Positions 26,216-34,679 of a DNA stretch of 64,000 nt are shown here, piece after piece. The stretch is from the NCBI GenBank assembly GCA_900469475.1, contig UBXG01000014.1, forward strand, positions 6,471 through 70,470, read 5' to 3'. Below the pieces are notes generated by a model. That model was not told the origin of the DNA, did no database searches, and worked only from the letters and a program-made list of their open reading frames with translations. Source of the DNA: Hyphomicrobiales bacterium (lineage in GTDB: Bacteria; Pseudomonadota; Alphaproteobacteria; Rhizobiales; Rhizobiaceae). Position numbers and translations under genes: made by a program. Within the stretch, counting starts at the first letter, position 1; each line of letters opens with the position of its first letter.

Positions 26216-27283
26216 ATGAACTACAGAGTTCTGCTTGCCGGCTCTTGCGGCCGGCCGCGGAGGGCTGCGGGCCTGGCGTTAAACCTCGGCCTGTTCGTTC
26301 TTTGCTCGATCCTCACTGTCATCCTGCTGAGTGGATATGCGTCAGCCGGTGCCCCAAAGGTCGGCACCCAGGCGCCAGCTTTTTACCGTATGACGCTCGG
26401 CAACTTCGAAATCACCGCCCTGTCCGACGGCACGCATCCGTTTCCGGTCCATAAAGTCCTCACCAAGACATCCTTAAGCGACGGTCAGAGCGTGCCGCTC
26501 GATCAGTCCGCTCCAGGTGAGGCTGATGCGCTGCTTGCCGAAAGCAATCTCGCCGTTCCAGTCGCGGGATCGATCAACGCTTTCCTGATCAATACCGGAC
26601 CGAAGCTCATCCTGATCGATAGCGGCGCTGGCAGCCTCTACGGCAAATGCTGCGGCCACCTGATCGAGAATCTTCGGGCGGCTGGCTATGCTCCCGAGCA
26701 GGTCGATGAGATCTATCTCACCCATCTGCATGCCGATCACGTCGGCGGCGTGGCGCCGAACGGTGAGATGGCCTTTCCGAATGCCCTGGTCAGGGTGAGT
26801 CAGACCGACGCTGACTACTGGCTGAAGGACGCAAATGAAGCAGCGGCTCCGGAACTCCTGAAATCGATGTTCGAAGGCGCCAAATCATCGCTAAAGCCCT
26901 ACATCGACGCGGGACGCTTCAAGCCGTTCGCTTATGGTGAGGAACTTGCTCCCGGCATCAAGCCGATCGCCAGCCCGGGACACACGCCCGGTCATAGCTT
27001 TTTCGACGTCGAGAGCAACGGTGCCAAGCTGCTGCTGTGGGGCGATGTCGTTCATGTCGGCGCCGTGCAATTCCCTGACCCTGCCGTGACGATCGCCTAT
27101 GACAGCGATGCCGAAATGGCGGAAAGCGAGCGGCTCGCGATTTTCGCGGACGCGGCAAAGAAGGGGTACTGGATCGGAGCGGCCCACATATCCTTCCCAG
27201 GTCTCGGCCATGTGAAGGCGAAGGACGGGCATTTCTTCTGGATCCCCGCCAATTACGACGCCGCTCCAACAGATGCAAACTGA
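26216..27283 (+). CDS. MBL-fold metallo-hydrolase, exported (lactonase-like)
   Basis: A 355-residue protein with an N-terminal membrane/signal segment (about 20-45: GLALNLGLFVLCSILTVILL) and a metallo-beta-lactamase domain (about 60-345). The zinc motif THLHADHVGG lies near 175-184, with further ligands in PIASPGHTPGHSFFDV (about 250) and LLWGDVVHVG (about 275). It belongs to the group that includes lactonases such as AHL-degrading enzymes, but many members have other substrates. AGGAGAAACTT before the ATG supports the start. The leader predicts a periplasmic location. A separate AraC gene follows after 342 nt. Confidence 0.88.
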   Translation: MNYRVLLAGSCGRPRRAAGLALNLGLFVLCSILTVILLSGYASAGAPKVGTQAPAFYRMTLGNFEITALSDGTHPFPVHKVLTKTSLSDGQSVPLDQSAPGEADALLAESNLAVPVAGSINAFLINTGPKLILIDSGAGSLYGKCCGHLIENLRAAGYAPEQVDEIYLTHLHADHVGGVAPNGEMAFPNALVRVSQTDADYWLKDANEAAAPELLKSMFEGAKSSLKPYIDAGRFKPFAYGEELAPGIKPIASPGHTPGHSFFDVESNGAKLLLWGDVVHVGAVQFPDPAVTIAYDSDAEMAESERLAIFADAAKKGYWIGAAHISFPGLGHVKAKDGHFFWIPANYDAAPTDAN

Positions 27284-27625
27284 ACGCAACCTCAGCGCGG
27301 ACGAAGACCATCGGCGTACTGAGCTCGTGAAACGAGGCGAGGTTTCGTGGACGCACGGCGCCACCCGTTGCGTTCGGGGGCAGGGTTTGGTTGGCATACT
27401 TCCGGCCCGAACCTAGGTTTGGCTCGCGAAGTTTGTCAATGGACTCAACGGGTTCAGAGGCGTGGCCGATCGAATCTACCTCCAAGAGTTTCGCGCCGAT
27501 AATACCTTGGTATGATCCGCTAAGACGCATGTGTGCTGGAACCGGATCTGTGTACGATTTCGTCGGCAGCCCGGTCGTTCCAAGATGACCTCATGAAGTT
27601 TAAAGGGTCACATTGGAGATAGACG
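27284..27625. other. intergenic stretch
   Basis: No gene, RNA or clear repeat is supported. It holds an A/G-rich ribosome site (GGAGATAGACG) for the downstream AraC gene at its right end and presumably that gene's promoter. Confidence 0.3.
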
Positions 27626-28201
27626 ATGTCCGCTGCCGCTGTTTTCGCCCACAATGCCTCCCCAATCACTTTCAAGAACGTCGCGACGGAAACCGCGGAG
27701 GAGGTATCTTCCCTTCTTTTGTGCGCGATCCGTTGTGTTGACAAAGACGAGACGATCGCGATCGATCTCATGAAGCAGGCTTCCAACTTGCTGAAGCCGT
27801 TCTCAGTCGTGGTCGAAGCCGCCGAGCGCCAGCGCAACCCCTCCGGCGGCCTCGCTCCCTGGCAGATCAATCGCGTGAAGAGCTACATCGAGGAGCACAT
27901 ATCGCATTCGATCGCTCTCGATGAACTGGCACAGGTCGCAAAGCTCAGCACCAGCTACTTTTCCGCCGCCTTCAAGGTGACGTTCGGCATTTCTCCGCAC
28001 AATTATATCGTCGAACGCCGGGTGGAGTTTGCGAAATATCGCATGCTGAACAGCGACGCCCCTCTCTGCGAAATCGCGCTTGATTGCGGACTGGCGGACC
28101 AGGCCCATCTTTCGCGAATTTTCCGGCGTGTGACCGGAACGACCCCGAGCGCCTGGCGGCGGTACATGACAAGTCCAGAAAGCCGGGCGGTCGCCGCCTG
28201 A
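27626..28201 (+). CDS. AraC-family regulator without a sensor domain
   Basis: A 191-residue protein whose C-terminal ~105 residues are an AraC-type HTH (LAPWQINRVKSYIEEHISHS, ALDELAQVAKLSTSYFSAAF, ISPHNYIVERRVEFAKYRML, IALDCGLADQAHLSRIFRRV). The ~80-residue N-terminal part is helical and has no known sensor. LAPWQ at the domain start resembles the AraC protein at 4256. The start follows GGAGATAGACG. It is isolated from other genes, and its target is unknown. Confidence 0.86.
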   Translation: MSAAAVFAHNASPITFKNVATETAEEVSSLLLCAIRCVDKDETIAIDLMKQASNLLKPFSVVVEAAERQRNPSGGLAPWQINRVKSYIEEHISHSIALDELAQVAKLSTSYFSAAFKVTFGISPHNYIVERRVEFAKYRMLNSDAPLCEIALDCGLADQAHLSRIFRRVTGTTPSAWRRYMTSPESRAVAA

Positions 28202-28389
28202 CGGAACGACGCCGCCAAGGCGCTGCTATAACACAGGTCTTACGCGCGGAAGAAAGGACAATGTAGCGAGGCTTCGCTTTGTGTGCGGACTACGTCAGAA
28301 GCGAAAGAAGTTAGCAAAGCGCTGCGCAACGATTGAAGGATACAGATATCTCGCTATGCTCAGTCGGAAAGCATCTTTGGCCGGTGTGT

Positions 28390-28779
28390 ATGAAAGAAGC
28401 TGAGATGCCGCCAACCGCCCTTATAGGGATTGTCGATGATGACGCCGAGTTCTTGGCGGCGCTGGGCAGCCTTGTTCGCTCGTTCGGGTGCAAGGTGGAA
28501 TGTTTCAATTCCGCCGAATTGTTGGTCAACCGGGCCAATCTCCTGGATTTCGCCTGCGTCATCAGCGACATCAACATGCCGAAGGTGAATGGCCTGGAAC
28601 TTATCGATATCCTCCGTCATGAGGCCGGGGAACTGCCGATCATCCTGATGACTGGGCGCGGCGCGTCGAACCTGGAGGAAAAGGCCTATGGCTGCGGTGC
28701 GCGAGGCTTCGTCACCAAGCCGTTCGGTTTTGAAGAGCTCGCGTCGAGCCTGAAAGAAATCGGCGTGATTGCGGAATAG
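28390..28779 (+). CDS. single-domain response regulator (CheY-like)
   Basis: A 129-residue receiver domain with no output domain. The acidic pair lies in IGIVDDDAE, the phosphoacceptor Asp60 in CVISDINMPKVNG, the Thr in ILMTGRGA and the Lys in GFVTKPFGFEE; all signalling residues are conserved. Upstream alternative starts (TTG 28333, GTG 28384) are possible; I chose the ATG before KEAEMPPTAL. It is convergent with the FixJ-type gene (6 nt between stops), suggesting a partner in the same phosphorelay, perhaps as phosphate sink. Confidence 0.85.
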   Translation: MKEAEMPPTALIGIVDDDAEFLAALGSLVRSFGCKVECFNSAELLVNRANLLDFACVISDINMPKVNGLELIDILRHEAGELPIILMTGRGASNLEEKAYGCGARGFVTKPFGFEELASSLKEIGVIAE

Positions 28780-28785
28780 GGCGCG

Positions 28786-29442
28786 CTAGGCCTCGTTCAG
28801 CCCGAGAGATTCAGCCATCTTGACGAGGTCGGCCAGCGTGCGAGCGTCCATCTTGCGCATCGCCGCGCCGCGATGGATCTTGACCGTGACCTCGCTCAGG
28901 GATAGCCGGCCGGCGATTTGTTTGTTCATTAGTCCTATCGCGACCAGCGCCATCACTTCCTTTTCGCGGGAGCTGAGCTCTTCGTAGCGAGCTCGCAATG
29001 ATGACACCTCGGAATCCTTTGACCGTCGCTGACGGTCGATCTCCAATGCTCGGGACACCGCGTCCAACATGTCCTGATCTCTAAAAGGTTTCGGAAGGAA
29101 GTCGATGGCGCCAGCCTTCATCGCGCGGACCGTCATCGGGATATCTCCAAAACCGGTCATGAAGATCAAAGGGATGGACTTCTCGTTCTTCAGGAGCTGG
29201 TCCTGGAAATCGAGTCCGCTAAAGCCTGGCAGCCGCACGTCCACCAGCGCGCAGCGAGGCCCGCCCGAGCCCGAGAAGACGGAGAAATTTGGAACCGTCT
29301 CATGGAGCACGGTTTTCAAGCCGACGGAGCGAAGCAAGCTGTCGAGCGAAAGACGCAAGTCATGATCATCATCGATGACATGCACAATTGGTGTCGTGTT
29401 CATATCCAAACCGGGTTGAGACGAAGGCTGGTCCTTCGGCAA
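28786..29442 (-). CDS. FixJ/NarL-like response regulator
   Basis: A 218-residue regulator (or 206 if the ATG at 29406 is used): receiver domain (about 15-130) with Asp68 in ALVDVRLPG, Thr in FMTGFGD and Lys in FLPKPFRD, then a LuxR-type HTH (about 150-212) with LSSREKEVMALVAIGLMNKQ and VTVKIHRGAAMRKM. It resembles the FixJ/TodT group. A TTG start has AGGA 5 nt upstream, and it begins 24 nt after the histidine kinase stop. The kinase and the Ser-less hydrolase lie upstream on the same strand in one operon. Confidence 0.9.
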   Translation of the reverse strand: MPKDQPSSQPGLDMNTTPIVHVIDDDHDLRLSLDSLLRSVGLKTVLHETVPNFSVFSGSGGPRCALVDVRLPGFSGLDFQDQLLKNEKSIPLIFMTGFGDIPMTVRAMKAGAIDFLPKPFRDQDMLDAVSRALEIDRQRRSKDSEVSSLRARYEELSSREKEVMALVAIGLMNKQIAGRLSLSEVTVKIHRGAAMRKMDARTLADLVKMAESLGLNEA

Positions 29443-29466
29443 TGCCGTCCTGCAGGCTGTTGCTGC

Positions 29467-30684
29467 CTATCCATCTGCGTTCGTCTGCTCCACGGGAAGG
29501 CCAAAGCTGAAACGTGCTCCCAAGTGGGGCGTCGACTGGAGCTCGATGCGGCTCCCGTGCGCTTCTATGATCGAACGGCAAATGGCAAGACCTATGCCGA
29601 TGCCAGTTTCCTTGGTGGAGAAAAAGCTATCGAAAAGTCGCTCGCGAACATGAGGATCAATCCCCGGTCCACTGTCTTCGACATTTACCATGACATCAGT
29701 GGCGCCCCACGAGGTTCGAATGCACAAGGTTCTGTTCCAGGCTTGTCCATCCGACATAGCTTGGGCGGCATTCAGGGCGAGATTGACGATCACCTGCAGG
29801 ATCTGCGTCTTGTTCGCCTTTACCGGCGGGAGCATAGGCGAAAGCTCGAGGCGCAAGGTGACTTGGCGTTTGGCGAAATCCGTGCGCAGGAGAAGGATTG
29901 CCTCCTCTATGATCGAATTGATGTCGGCCGGAAGGCGTTCCGACTTCTTATTGCTAGCCATGGCCCGCATCGTTGCAATGACGTCGGCTGCACGCTTACC
30001 GTTGTTGGCGATGCGTTCAAGCAGGATTTTGGTCTCGCCGATATCAGGCTCATCCCTGGACAGCCACCGCAATCCGGCCTCGGCGCTCGCGACGATGGTC
30101 CCGAGCGGCTGATTGACCTCATGGGCAATCGAGGCGGTCATCTCTCCCAGCAGCGAGATGCGAGCCGAGCGCGCCAAGTCGCTTTGCAGGCCATCCTTTG
30201 TCTGCTCGAGCGATATTCTCTCACGAAGGCTCGAGAAGCTGAGATAGATGTCGTGTGAAGCAGTGTCCCGCTCGACCTGCCAGAGATTGAAAGCGACCTG
30301 ATGTTCGCCTCCGCCTGCAACCGTCAGATTGCCGTCATAGGCGATCGCAGCTCGACCTTGAAAGAGTTGATAGAGGCCTTCCGTAAAATGCTTTAGCGCA
30401 TCTTCCGCGAGAACCGATGCGATTGGCCGCATGAGGATCATCGCTGGATTTTTGACCTGAAGCAGTGCGCAGGCACTAGGATTGGCTTGCTCGATAAGGC
30501 ACGCGTTGCCAAGGGCGCAGCTGACGTCCTGACTAAGTTCGAACGCCTGACTGCCTATTTCGATCGGCCGAAGGTTGGCGATGACATTCCATGCATCTTT
30601 CGCCGAGAGGCGAAGGATGCCCATCGGCATGAAATGAATGAGGCCGCCATCGGCAGTCACCTCATATGACGCGTTGATACTCAT
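29467..30684 (-). CDS. PAS-containing sensor histidine kinase
   Basis: A 405-residue kinase without transmembrane segments, so cytoplasmic. A PAS-like sensor occupies about 45-150. The HisKA H-box LLGEMTASIAHEVNQPLG has the phosphorylated His188 and the DctB/FixL-type HEVNQPL form. The HATPase domain has the N-box NLALNAAQAM, the G1 box VEDSGPGID, the F box LFDSFFSTK and the G2 box GIGIGLAIC. The start ATG overlaps the stop of the hydrolase gene as ATGA. The FixJ-type gene follows after 24 nt. A cytoplasmic signal, possibly the ligand of the coupled hydrolase-like protein, is inferred. Confidence 0.92.
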   Translation of the reverse strand: MSINASYEVTADGGLIHFMPMGILRLSAKDAWNVIANLRPIEIGSQAFELSQDVSCALGNACLIEQANPSACALLQVKNPAMILMRPIASVLAEDALKHFTEGLYQLFQGRAAIAYDGNLTVAGGGEHQVAFNLWQVERDTASHDIYLSFSSLRERISLEQTKDGLQSDLARSARISLLGEMTASIAHEVNQPLGTIVASAEAGLRWLSRDEPDIGETKILLERIANNGKRAADVIATMRAMASNKKSERLPADINSIIEEAILLLRTDFAKRQVTLRLELSPMLPPVKANKTQILQVIVNLALNAAQAMSDGQAWNRTLCIRTSWGATDVMVNVEDSGPGIDPHVRERLFDSFFSTKETGIGIGLAICRSIIEAHGSRIELQSTPHLGARFSFGLPVEQTNADG

Positions 30685-31502
30685 CGCCGCAAGAAACCAA
30701 GCAGGTCTTGGTTCAGCCTGTCCTTGTGCGTGAACAATAGGCCATGCGGGGCACGTTCATAGACCTTTAGTTCGGCCTCGGGAATGAGCTGAATAGCCTG
30801 TTCGGCCGTGGCCTTGAACGGGACGAATGCATCGTCTTCGCCGTGAATGATCAGCACCGGAACATCGAACCGCTTGATATCGCCGCGGTAGTCTGTGGCT
30901 GCGCATGCGGTGATCGCATCATGTGCCGCCTTTAAGGAACCCTGCATGGCGATCTGGTGCAACTGGATCATACTTCCTTCGGAAACTATCGTGCCGTCAC
31001 GGTCCGCACCAAAAAACAGCCGGGCAAAGCCGCGCATGAATTCGGCCCGATCCGCTCTTAAGCCGGCGCGCACGCCCTCAAAGACAGGCTCGGGAACGCC
31101 GCATGGATAATCGTCGCTCTGTGCAAGCTTGGGAGTGGTTGCTCCAATGAGAACGACACGAGCCACCCGATCCGTACCATGGCGGCCGATGTAGCGCGCG
31201 ATTTCGCCGCCGCCCATGGCATAGCCCACCAGCGTGACCTCAGTTAGATCCAGCGTGCGAATGAGCTCGTCGAGATCGTCTGCGAACGTGTCGTGGTCAT
31301 AGCCATGCCAGGGCTGATCCGACCTGCCGAATCCACGACGGTCATGGGCAATAACTCGGTAGCCATGGGATGCAAGAAACATCATCTGATTTTCCCACAT
31401 ATCGCTGCTGAGCGGCCAACCGTGACTGAAAAAAACCACCGGACCGCTGCCCCAGTCCTTGTAATAAAGGCGCGTGTCGTCGCGGACCGTCAAGATTGGC
31501 AT
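30681..31502 (-). CDS. alpha/beta-hydrolase-fold protein lacking the nucleophilic Ser
   Basis: A 273-residue cytoplasmic protein of the non-heme chloroperoxidase/perhydrolase type. The oxyanion loop is SHGWPLSSDMWENQ, the acid Asp lies in IIHGEDDAFVP and the His in ERAPHGLLF. The nucleophile elbow, however, reads VGYAMGGGEIARY: the codon 31218-31220 (minus-strand GCC) gives Ala95 where the paralogue at 12010-13023 has GHSTGG. GGAG lies 8 nt before the start. The gene overlaps the kinase start by 4 nt and leads the three-gene operon. A ligand-binding sensor rather than an enzyme is plausible, but not proven. Confidence 0.87.
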   Translation of the reverse strand: MPILTVRDDTRLYYKDWGSGPVVFFSHGWPLSSDMWENQMMFLASHGYRVIAHDRRGFGRSDQPWHGYDHDTFADDLDELIRTLDLTEVTLVGYAMGGGEIARYIGRHGTDRVARVVLIGATTPKLAQSDDYPCGVPEPVFEGVRAGLRADRAEFMRGFARLFFGADRDGTIVSEGSMIQLHQIAMQGSLKAAHDAITACAATDYRGDIKRFDVPVLIIHGEDDAFVPFKATAEQAIQLIPEAELKVYERAPHGLLFTHKDRLNQDLLGFLRR

Positions 31503-32023
31503 CCGTCTAACTCCGTTGCAAGAACTGAGGTTTTTTTGAATTATCCGGACGCTATCACAGCGATTTTAGCCGCACCATAGGTGGAATTTACAAGACGGAG
31601 CTATGCGTCAAAGAACGAGCCTTTCGTTCAAAACTGATCACCCTTTTGACGCTCGGATCGAAGATCGGTCTGTCGGGTGTACTCTTTCGGACCTTTTGAA
31701 ATCCCCCTTTCGGTTCTGCGACTTCGGTCATGCAGTCGCGGCGTGCAAAGACTTGAATCTAAGCTTTAAGCGTTTGAGCTTCATGTCACGTCGGCATGGC
31801 TGAGGCCCAATGGAAAGCACCTTGAGAAGCGATGGAAAGAACGTTAGATGCCGACATTTGCGCGAAATGCTCACATAAAAGACGCCACGCCGAAAGAGCA
31901 ATCTCGGCGCGGCGCGGCGGCTGTGATTGTGATTGGTAGTTGTCGAATATATCCGTTCCAGTATGTTCTAGCCTGGAGGAGGGTATCTGGGCTGATGTGC
32001 TTAAGGTTGGACGGGAGAGACGG
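31503..32023. other. divergent intergenic region
   Basis: Between the leftward hydrolase operon and the rightward AraC gene. It holds a possible 66-codon frame (31603-31803) with no ribosome site or family resemblance, so I do not call it. No repeat or hairpin stands out. Promoters for both directions should lie here. Confidence 0.35.
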
Positions 32024-32932
32024 TTGAGCCCTGAACATTTCAGCGGAGCGGGTATCGGGAGTTATTTCGGCGTACCGGAGGCGGCGGTTCTGGAAGTGGT
32101 GCCAGTGGAATCGGCTGTCTTTTATGCGGCGAAGCTGACAAAGACTCTGGGGGGCGGCCAATTTCAGGAGGCAAGGATTCCGACCTCGGATGCCTATCTC
32201 CTTATGATATACCTTGAAGATGCGCTCCACGCCGACATCGACCGATACGGTACCCGCACTGCCGTTAATTCCTATCGACGGGGATTAATATGTCTCATCG
32301 ATCTTTTCGACGGCGCGGCCTTTGAATTGCATAGCGATCTCCACGCTCTTGCGCTCGTCTTGCCCAAGGCGCTTCTTCTGGAGATTGCAAGGATTTCGAC
32401 TTTTACGAGAAATAGCAAGCTCATTTGCAAGAGGCGGCATCCGGATGAGGTTCTGTCAAATTTGGCAACGGCTCTCGTGTCGTTGTTCGACGCAAGTGGC
32501 CTCGTCCTGCCGGCGCTCCTGAAGTCCATGGCGCTCGCAGTCTGCGCTCACTTGCTTCACGATTACTGCGATAAGTTCATGTGCAACGGCGTTTCGCCCA
32601 GCTCTCTATCGGTGGAGCAGGAGAAGGCCGCTAAAGAATACATGATCGAAAATTTAGGACGCGAACTGAGTGTAGTCGAGATTTCGTCTGCAACCGGGCT
32701 ATCGCCCAATCATTTCACTCGGGAATTCCGTAGAGCAACTGGAATAACGCCCTATCAATGGCTTATGAAAATCCGGATCGATCATGCCAAAGACCTTCTG
32801 CCGACGTCCGCGCACTCGCTCAAGGATATCGCGACCGAATGCGGATTCACCGATCAGAGCCATTTTACCAAGGTCTTTGCACGCGAAACGGGCTCCACGC
32901 CCGCGGCTTGGCGGCACAGGAAAACTCACTGA
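32024..32932 (+). CDS. AraC-family regulator, first of second tandem pair
   Basis: About 302 residues, related over its whole length to the regulator at 3250-4155: sensor domain with SYFGVPEAA and ICLIDLFDGAAFELHSDLHA, then the AraC HTH (ELSVVEISSATGLSPNHFTR, ITPYQWLMKIRIDHAKDLL, IATECGFTDQSHFTKVFARE). I prefer the TTG start: GGGAG lies 6 nt upstream of it and it matches the N-terminus of the paralogue (LS-). An in-frame TTG at 31940 would add 28 residues. It is followed 206 nt later by another AraC gene, the same order as at 3.2-5.2 kb. Confidence 0.88.
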   Translation: MSPEHFSGAGIGSYFGVPEAAVLEVVPVESAVFYAAKLTKTLGGGQFQEARIPTSDAYLLMIYLEDALHADIDRYGTRTAVNSYRRGLICLIDLFDGAAFELHSDLHALALVLPKALLLEIARISTFTRNSKLICKRRHPDEVLSNLATALVSLFDASGLVLPALLKSMALAVCAHLLHDYCDKFMCNGVSPSSLSVEQEKAAKEYMIENLGRELSVVEISSATGLSPNHFTREFRRATGITPYQWLMKIRIDHAKDLLPTSAHSLKDIATECGFTDQSHFTKVFARETGSTPAAWRHRKTH

Positions 32933-33138
32933 GCGAATCTTTGCAAAAAATCGATCGATGATTACTGGTGCCTTGCGTCAAGTGCGATAATGTCGACTTC
33001 ACGGCTCGGCATCGGAAGCTCCCGGAGCAGCGGCATATGAGGCGACCTATGGATTCGACGCGGGCATCAAGTTATACCTAACTGAACAATGCGGGGCGGG
33101 GCTCTACCGAGTTTCGTTGAAACCGAGAGGCACTACCA

Positions 33139-34056
33139 ATGGCGATGGACGGACTTGGCGTCAGGGTCCAACACAAGAGGGATTCCTTCGGATGCACGGT
33201 GGAGAGGCTCGATGAGGACTGGCAGCTTTTCGCCGGCAACATGACCTTTTTCAGAAAGGCATCGAAAACGGCACCAGGAAGAGTCACCACCCCCGCAGGT
33301 GCAGATGGATATCTAATTGGTCTTTCGGTTCAGCGTGGTCACCGCAGGCGGATTTTCGATGGGCAGCGCTCGACCGTTCACGATTTTAACGAGAGCCACA
33401 TCTATGTTCGTGATCTGCGCGAGTCCTACAAAGCCGATTTGAGCGGCTCGTTTGACTTTATTCTGGCGCAAATTTCGGGCTCTGACCTTGAGGAGATCGC
33501 GGCAGAATCGGACTTGGGAGACGTTTCTGCCCTGGCAACTACGACCGCACGTCCGGATGCGCTGCTAGCCGGATTGTTGCGCACGCTGATTGGATGTGGA
33601 GCAAGGCAGCAAAGTAATCGCCTCTTTGTGGACCAGATCTCCACTGCGATTGGCGTTCACCTGGCTCATACCTACGGGAACGGACGCCTTCGAACGCCAG
33701 ATCGCCGATTGACGCTTTCGAAGAAGCAGGAGCATCTCGCAAAAGAGCTTTTGAGAAGCAGGATTGCGGCTGAGGTTTCAATCAGCGAGATCGCTCTCCT
33801 TTGCGATCTGCCAAGATTTGCGTTCATCCGCGCTTTCCGTGAGACGACGGGAATGACACCCCACGAATGGCTTCGAGAAGCACGTCTGGAACGCGCCTGT
33901 CTGTTGCTTCGGAATGGTGAGCTCTCGCTTGCGGACATAGCCGCAGCATGCGGATATCCGGAAGTCGTCAATTTTGTTGGCGCCTTCACAAGATCGATGA
34001 CCATCACACCTGAAGCTTGGCGGCTCGCCGCCGGCGTCAGATCATCCTCGCTTTAA
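33139..34056 (+). CDS. AraC-family regulator, second of second tandem pair
   Basis: A 305-residue regulator with sensor region about 1-190 and C-terminal HTH (EVSISEIALLCDLPRFAFIR, MTPHEWLREARLERACLLL, IAAACGYPEVVNFVGAFTRS). The sensor ends in RLFVDQISTAIGVHLAHTY, as in the protein at 4256-5155. In the second HTH the usual DQSHF-type helix is replaced by PEVVNF, so its DNA specificity probably differs. GAGAGG lies upstream of the ATG. Target and ligand are unknown. Confidence 0.87.
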   Translation: MAMDGLGVRVQHKRDSFGCTVERLDEDWQLFAGNMTFFRKASKTAPGRVTTPAGADGYLIGLSVQRGHRRRIFDGQRSTVHDFNESHIYVRDLRESYKADLSGSFDFILAQISGSDLEEIAAESDLGDVSALATTTARPDALLAGLLRTLIGCGARQQSNRLFVDQISTAIGVHLAHTYGNGRLRTPDRRLTLSKKQEHLAKELLRSRIAAEVSISEIALLCDLPRFAFIRAFRETTGMTPHEWLREARLERACLLLRNGELSLADIAAACGYPEVVNFVGAFTRSMTITPEAWRLAAGVRSSSL

Positions 34057-34349
34057 GCGATTAAACATGTTCCCGGTGCGCCGTCATGCCGACCGCCGGC
34101 ACAAAGCGAAATTATTGCCTCAAGCCCAGCCTGAGGCTTGAAAATCTACAAGTCTTCATGGGCTCAGGCCCCCGCAACCAATAATCTATCCCCCTCAGCT
34201 CCTAGCCATGGCAATACTAGCCAAGCCCGCAGCTGCCCTGGCAATCGTCTGTCGAAAAGCTAGCCGCACATTTTCCCGAAATAACGCAATGCTCCCGTAA
34301 TCTGCTTCGCAGACCATCCGTGCATCAAAGCAATCAAAGGCGGGTGGTT

Positions 34350-34679
34350 ATGCGGTTTTTTCTTCTTTTGGCCTGCATCCTGGCGGTGGTCAGCTCCTGT
34401 CTATCGGCCGCCGAACTCGGTTCGGAGCGCAGAAATCGGTACCCTCTCCTCGTTCAATATAGGTATGACCCATGTACCGATGGCCGCGTGAGCGACGGGC
34501 GTCCGAGGAGTTGCGAGGAGTTGCGGCGCGCCTGGCGGCATGACCGATGGCGCGACTGGCCGGATGAAAAATATAGCCGTACACGACGATCCTTTATCAA
34601 TCCATGTACCAACGGGCGTTTTAACGACGGCCAGCCCCGATCTTGCCGGGAGCTGCTGGACTGGCTGGATTGGCAATGA
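34350..34679 (+). CDS. small exported protein with two Cys repeats
   Basis: A 109-residue protein with a Sec-type leader (about 1-22; FFLLLACILAVVSSCLSAAE). The mature part carries two similar ~22-residue units: DPCTDGRVSDGRPRSCEELR and NPCTNGRFNDGQPRSCRELL, each with two cysteines, separated by a basic linker. I know no family with this unit. Disulfide-stabilised periplasmic modules are likely. Its stop overlaps the ATG of the next gene by four bases. Confidence 0.65.
   Translation: MRFFLLLACILAVVSSCLSAAELGSERRNRYPLLVQYRYDPCTDGRVSDGRPRSCEELRRAWRHDRWRDWPDEKYSRTRRSFINPCTNGRFNDGQPRSCRELLDWLDWQ

Noticed and set aside
31603..31803. 66-codon ORF in the gap before the second AraC pair
   Set aside because: No ribosome site and no recognised content; probably chance.
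34120..34150. Hairpin TCAAGCC / GGCTTGA near 34121 as terminator
   Set aside because: It is followed by A-rich, not U-rich sequence on the plus strand, and the minus strand lacks an upstream gene ending here.
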